Assembly: GCA_016794735.1 (NCBI GenBank)
Contig: JAEUJK010000709.1
Coordinates: 1 to 13,324, forward strand
Source of the DNA: Gemmatimonadota bacterium
Lineage (GTDB): Bacteria; Gemmatimonadota; Gemmatimonadetes; Gemmatimonadales; Gemmatimonadaceae
Reading direction: 5' to 3'
DNA: 13,324 nucleotides
Below are positions 12,052-13,324 of this stretch, one piece after another; the first letter of the stretch is position 1; each line of letters opens with the position of its first letter. The notes beneath the pieces are model-generated. The model was not told where the DNA came from, searched no databases, and worked only from the letters and a program-made list of their open reading frames with translations. The position numbers and the translations under genes are program-made.

Positions 12052-12368
12052 GATAGCCACCGGCGGATCCGACGCTCGCGCCAACCCGTCGGCCCCTGCG
12101 CGTGGGCCCCGGGCACCTTGTATCGCGCGTTCCGCCGAAACCGGCGCATCGCCCGCCAGGCGCGGCCCGTGACCACCTGATCCGGATGCCGACACCCATC
12201 CAGTTCGCTCGGCGCCATCATATACAGGGCGATCAACCCCTCCTGCTCGAGGTCCTCCGCCAAATCCGCGTCGCCGTCCGCCAGCGCCCTCGCCATCGCC
12301 CGCAACACCGGCCGTGTCGTCGGTGCCAGGTGCCGAAACCATCGCAATCTCCTCGCGCGGCAGTTCAT
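12048..12368 (-). CDS. Sigma-70 region 2-like small protein
   Basis: This 106-residue basic protein contains, at about residues 33-82, DADLAEDLEQEGLIALYMM followed by RAWRAMRRFRR. That recalls region 2 of sigma-70 factors (DLxQEGxIaLxxA ... ARRAIR), the part that binds core polymerase and melts the -10. Region 4, which reads the -35, is absent, so it is either a minimal sigma-like regulator or a derived phage protein. ATG at 12368 is set by a 4-nt overlap with the preceding stop. The resemblance is by eye and moderate. Confidence 0.55.
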   Translation of the reverse strand: MNCRARRLRWFRHLAPTTRPVLRAMARALADGDADLAEDLEQEGLIALYMMAPSELDGCRHPDQVVTGRAWRAMRRFRRNARYKVPGAHAQGPTGWRERRIRRWLS

Positions 12369-12871
12369 GAGGCCTCCCGCACCAGATCGGCCCAACGCAC
12401 GATCACATCACCGCGCGACGGACCGCACCACCGCGTCACCTCCGCATAACGCATCCGGCGCTGCTCCTGCTCGTCAGGCTCCGCAAAAGCGAGCTGCACC
12501 TTCGTCGGGCCTTCCGTCCGCACGCCGCCGAATTCGATCACCCGCAGCACCATTCCCACCCGTCCGGGCAGCAGATGGTCCGCGTCGTTGACCACCACGA
12601 GGTCCCCGTGCGCCGGAAGCACCGTCGACAGGTGATTGCGCTCCGCGAACGCCACCAGCTCCTCGGCACTCTCACACCGACGCAGCGGCCAATGCGTGAG
12701 CTGACAGACCGGGTCGCGATGACTCGCCATCCCCACCCGATGCACGAACTCGATATCCGCAGGACACCGCCCCGACCAATAGAGGCGCAGGTCCTCGGCG
12801 GGCGCCAAGGCCGCTTCATCGGCGAACTGCTGCAGCCCGGCCATGAAGAGCGGCGGAGAGAGCGCGGTCAT
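12365..12871 (-). CDS. Hypothetical protein of the cassette
   Basis: This 168-residue soluble protein has no signal peptide, and I do not recognise its family. The N-terminal part is helical (MAGLQQFADEAALAPAEDLR). The middle is cysteine-dotted (SGRCPADIEFVH, DPVCQLTHWPLRRCES). The C-terminal half is strand-like (GDLVVVNDADHLLPGRVGMV), with the pattern of a small SH3-like barrel, and ends RGDVIVRWADLVREAS. ATG at 12871 is fixed by the ATGA overlap with the helix-turn-helix gene; the open frame extends twelve codons upstream of it. Confidence 0.65.
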   Translation of the reverse strand: MTALSPPLFMAGLQQFADEAALAPAEDLRLYWSGRCPADIEFVHRVGMASHRDPVCQLTHWPLRRCESAEELVAFAERNHLSTVLPAHGDLVVVNDADHLLPGRVGMVLRVIEFGGVRTEGPTKVQLAFAEPDEQEQRRMRYAEVTRWCGPSRGDVIVRWADLVREAS

Positions 12872-13281
12872 GGCACCACCGCCTGGAACGGATGGGGCGC
12901 GATCCACGATCCACGTCGAGCCGTGGGCACCGTCGTGTTAGGCTGAGCCGCCGATCCTCCCGCGCGCATCAGCCCTGCGGCGACGTCAAACGCCCGCTCC
13001 GCGAGATCAAACGCCGCACGCCGCGCGGCATTGAATGCACACCCCACGGCGCGGACGACCTGCCGCGGCGCAATCGGCGCCACGCCGTCTCTGCGGGGAC
13101 GCCCCACCGGCGAGCGTAGCACTACACCCAGCCGACACGCCATCACCCGCACGGCCAACGCGGTCCGCCCCAACCTCCGGGCAATGCCGCGGGTGAACAC
13201 TCCGTCGGCGGCCATCTGCCGCAGCGCAGCGCGATCCCACTCCGACCAGCGCCGATGTCTACCACCAGTACCGAACGACAC
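12868..13281 (-). CDS. Helix-turn-helix (Myb/GcrA-like) DNA-binding protein
   Basis: This 137-residue product has an N-terminal three-helix DNA-binding segment, RRWSEWDRAALRQMAADGVF followed by TRGIARRLGRTALAVRVMACRLGVVL (about residues 10-55). The pattern is a tryptophan-led helix, then GxxxxxIARxLGRTxxAVxxRxxxLG, as in Myb/SANT-like and GcrA-type proteins. The remainder is alanine-rich and may be helical. The start is GTG at 13281, preceded on the - strand by GGAGG (about 13288-13292), a good Shine-Dalgarno site. It is the first gene of the overlapping cassette visible here and probably regulates it. The DNA target is unknown. Confidence 0.65.
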   Translation of the reverse strand: MSFGTGGRHRRWSEWDRAALRQMAADGVFTRGIARRLGRTALAVRVMACRLGVVLRSPVGRPRRDGVAPIAPRQVVRAVGCAFNAARRAAFDLAERAFDVAAGLMRAGGSAAQPNTTVPTARRGSWIAPHPFQAVVP

Positions 13282-13324
13282 AACCCACCTCCGAGAAGAA
13301 GGACACGGGAGTTGGTGCTCCCAT

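Noticed and set aside
1..13324. tRNA, rRNA, CRISPR array or replication origin
   Set aside because: I looked for cloverleaf-like sequences, regularly spaced repeats and AT-rich iterons by eye and found none.

Overview
The window is a 13.3 kb, GC-rich bacterial segment from a Gram-negative (diderm) organism: it encodes a LolA-type lipoprotein carrier, an outer-membrane porin and many exported proteins with alanine-rich signal peptides. Gene style and the frequent CGTTAGG/CCTAACG word suggest Gemmatimonadota or a close relative. That assignment is an impression from the sequence, not a search result.

Layout. Positions 2-1674 are a housekeeping stretch on the + strand: the C-terminus of the SMC chromosome-segregation ATPase, an RNase Z-like metallo-beta-lactamase-fold hydrolase, and a LolA-like carrier. 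Positions 1810-4668 hold small accessory genes, mostly on the - strand: an exported NTF2-like protein, an exported protein of unknown family (+), a DUF1801-like protein and a histidine-bearing membrane protein. Positions 4915-5600 are a gene graveyard. A frameshifted, internally deleted endonuclease/exonuclease/phosphatase gene (-) abuts, head to head, the C-terminal stub of an amidohydrolase (+). Both have lost their 5' ends at the same point.

Positions 5914-8785 form a tight three-gene + strand operon with ATGA overlaps: a DHOR-type di-heme cytochrome, a Tat-exported Rieske [2Fe-2S] lipoprotein and a porin. This looks like a small envelope electron-transfer module. Facing it on the - strand (10908-8850) is a second compact operon: a membrane-anchored thioredoxin-like protein, a YnfA/UPF0060 membrane protein and an MFS transporter. 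The thioredoxin gene is interrupted by an in-frame UGA exactly at the first redox-active cysteine position (U-x-x-C). The frame reopens directly, the rest of the fold (second Cys, cis-Pro) is intact, and a 6-bp hairpin sits where a bacterial SECIS would be expected. This is the best candidate in the window for something undescribed: a selenocysteine-containing thioredoxin. Its stop codon overlaps the next start (GTGA), which supports read-through as one real gene.

Positions 11003 to about 11245 carry a truncated IS481-like element: the transposase N-terminus preceded by two 25-bp tandem repeats. From 13281 down to 11337 on the - strand runs a phage- or mobile-element-like cassette of small genes, nearly all joined by 4-nt ATGA/GTGA stop-start overlaps. 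It contains a helix-turn-helix protein, an unknown 168-aa protein, a sigma-region-2-like protein, a single-span coiled-coil membrane protein and tiny ORFs. The last ORF of the cassette is cut by the IS remnant. No tRNA, rRNA or CRISPR array was seen.
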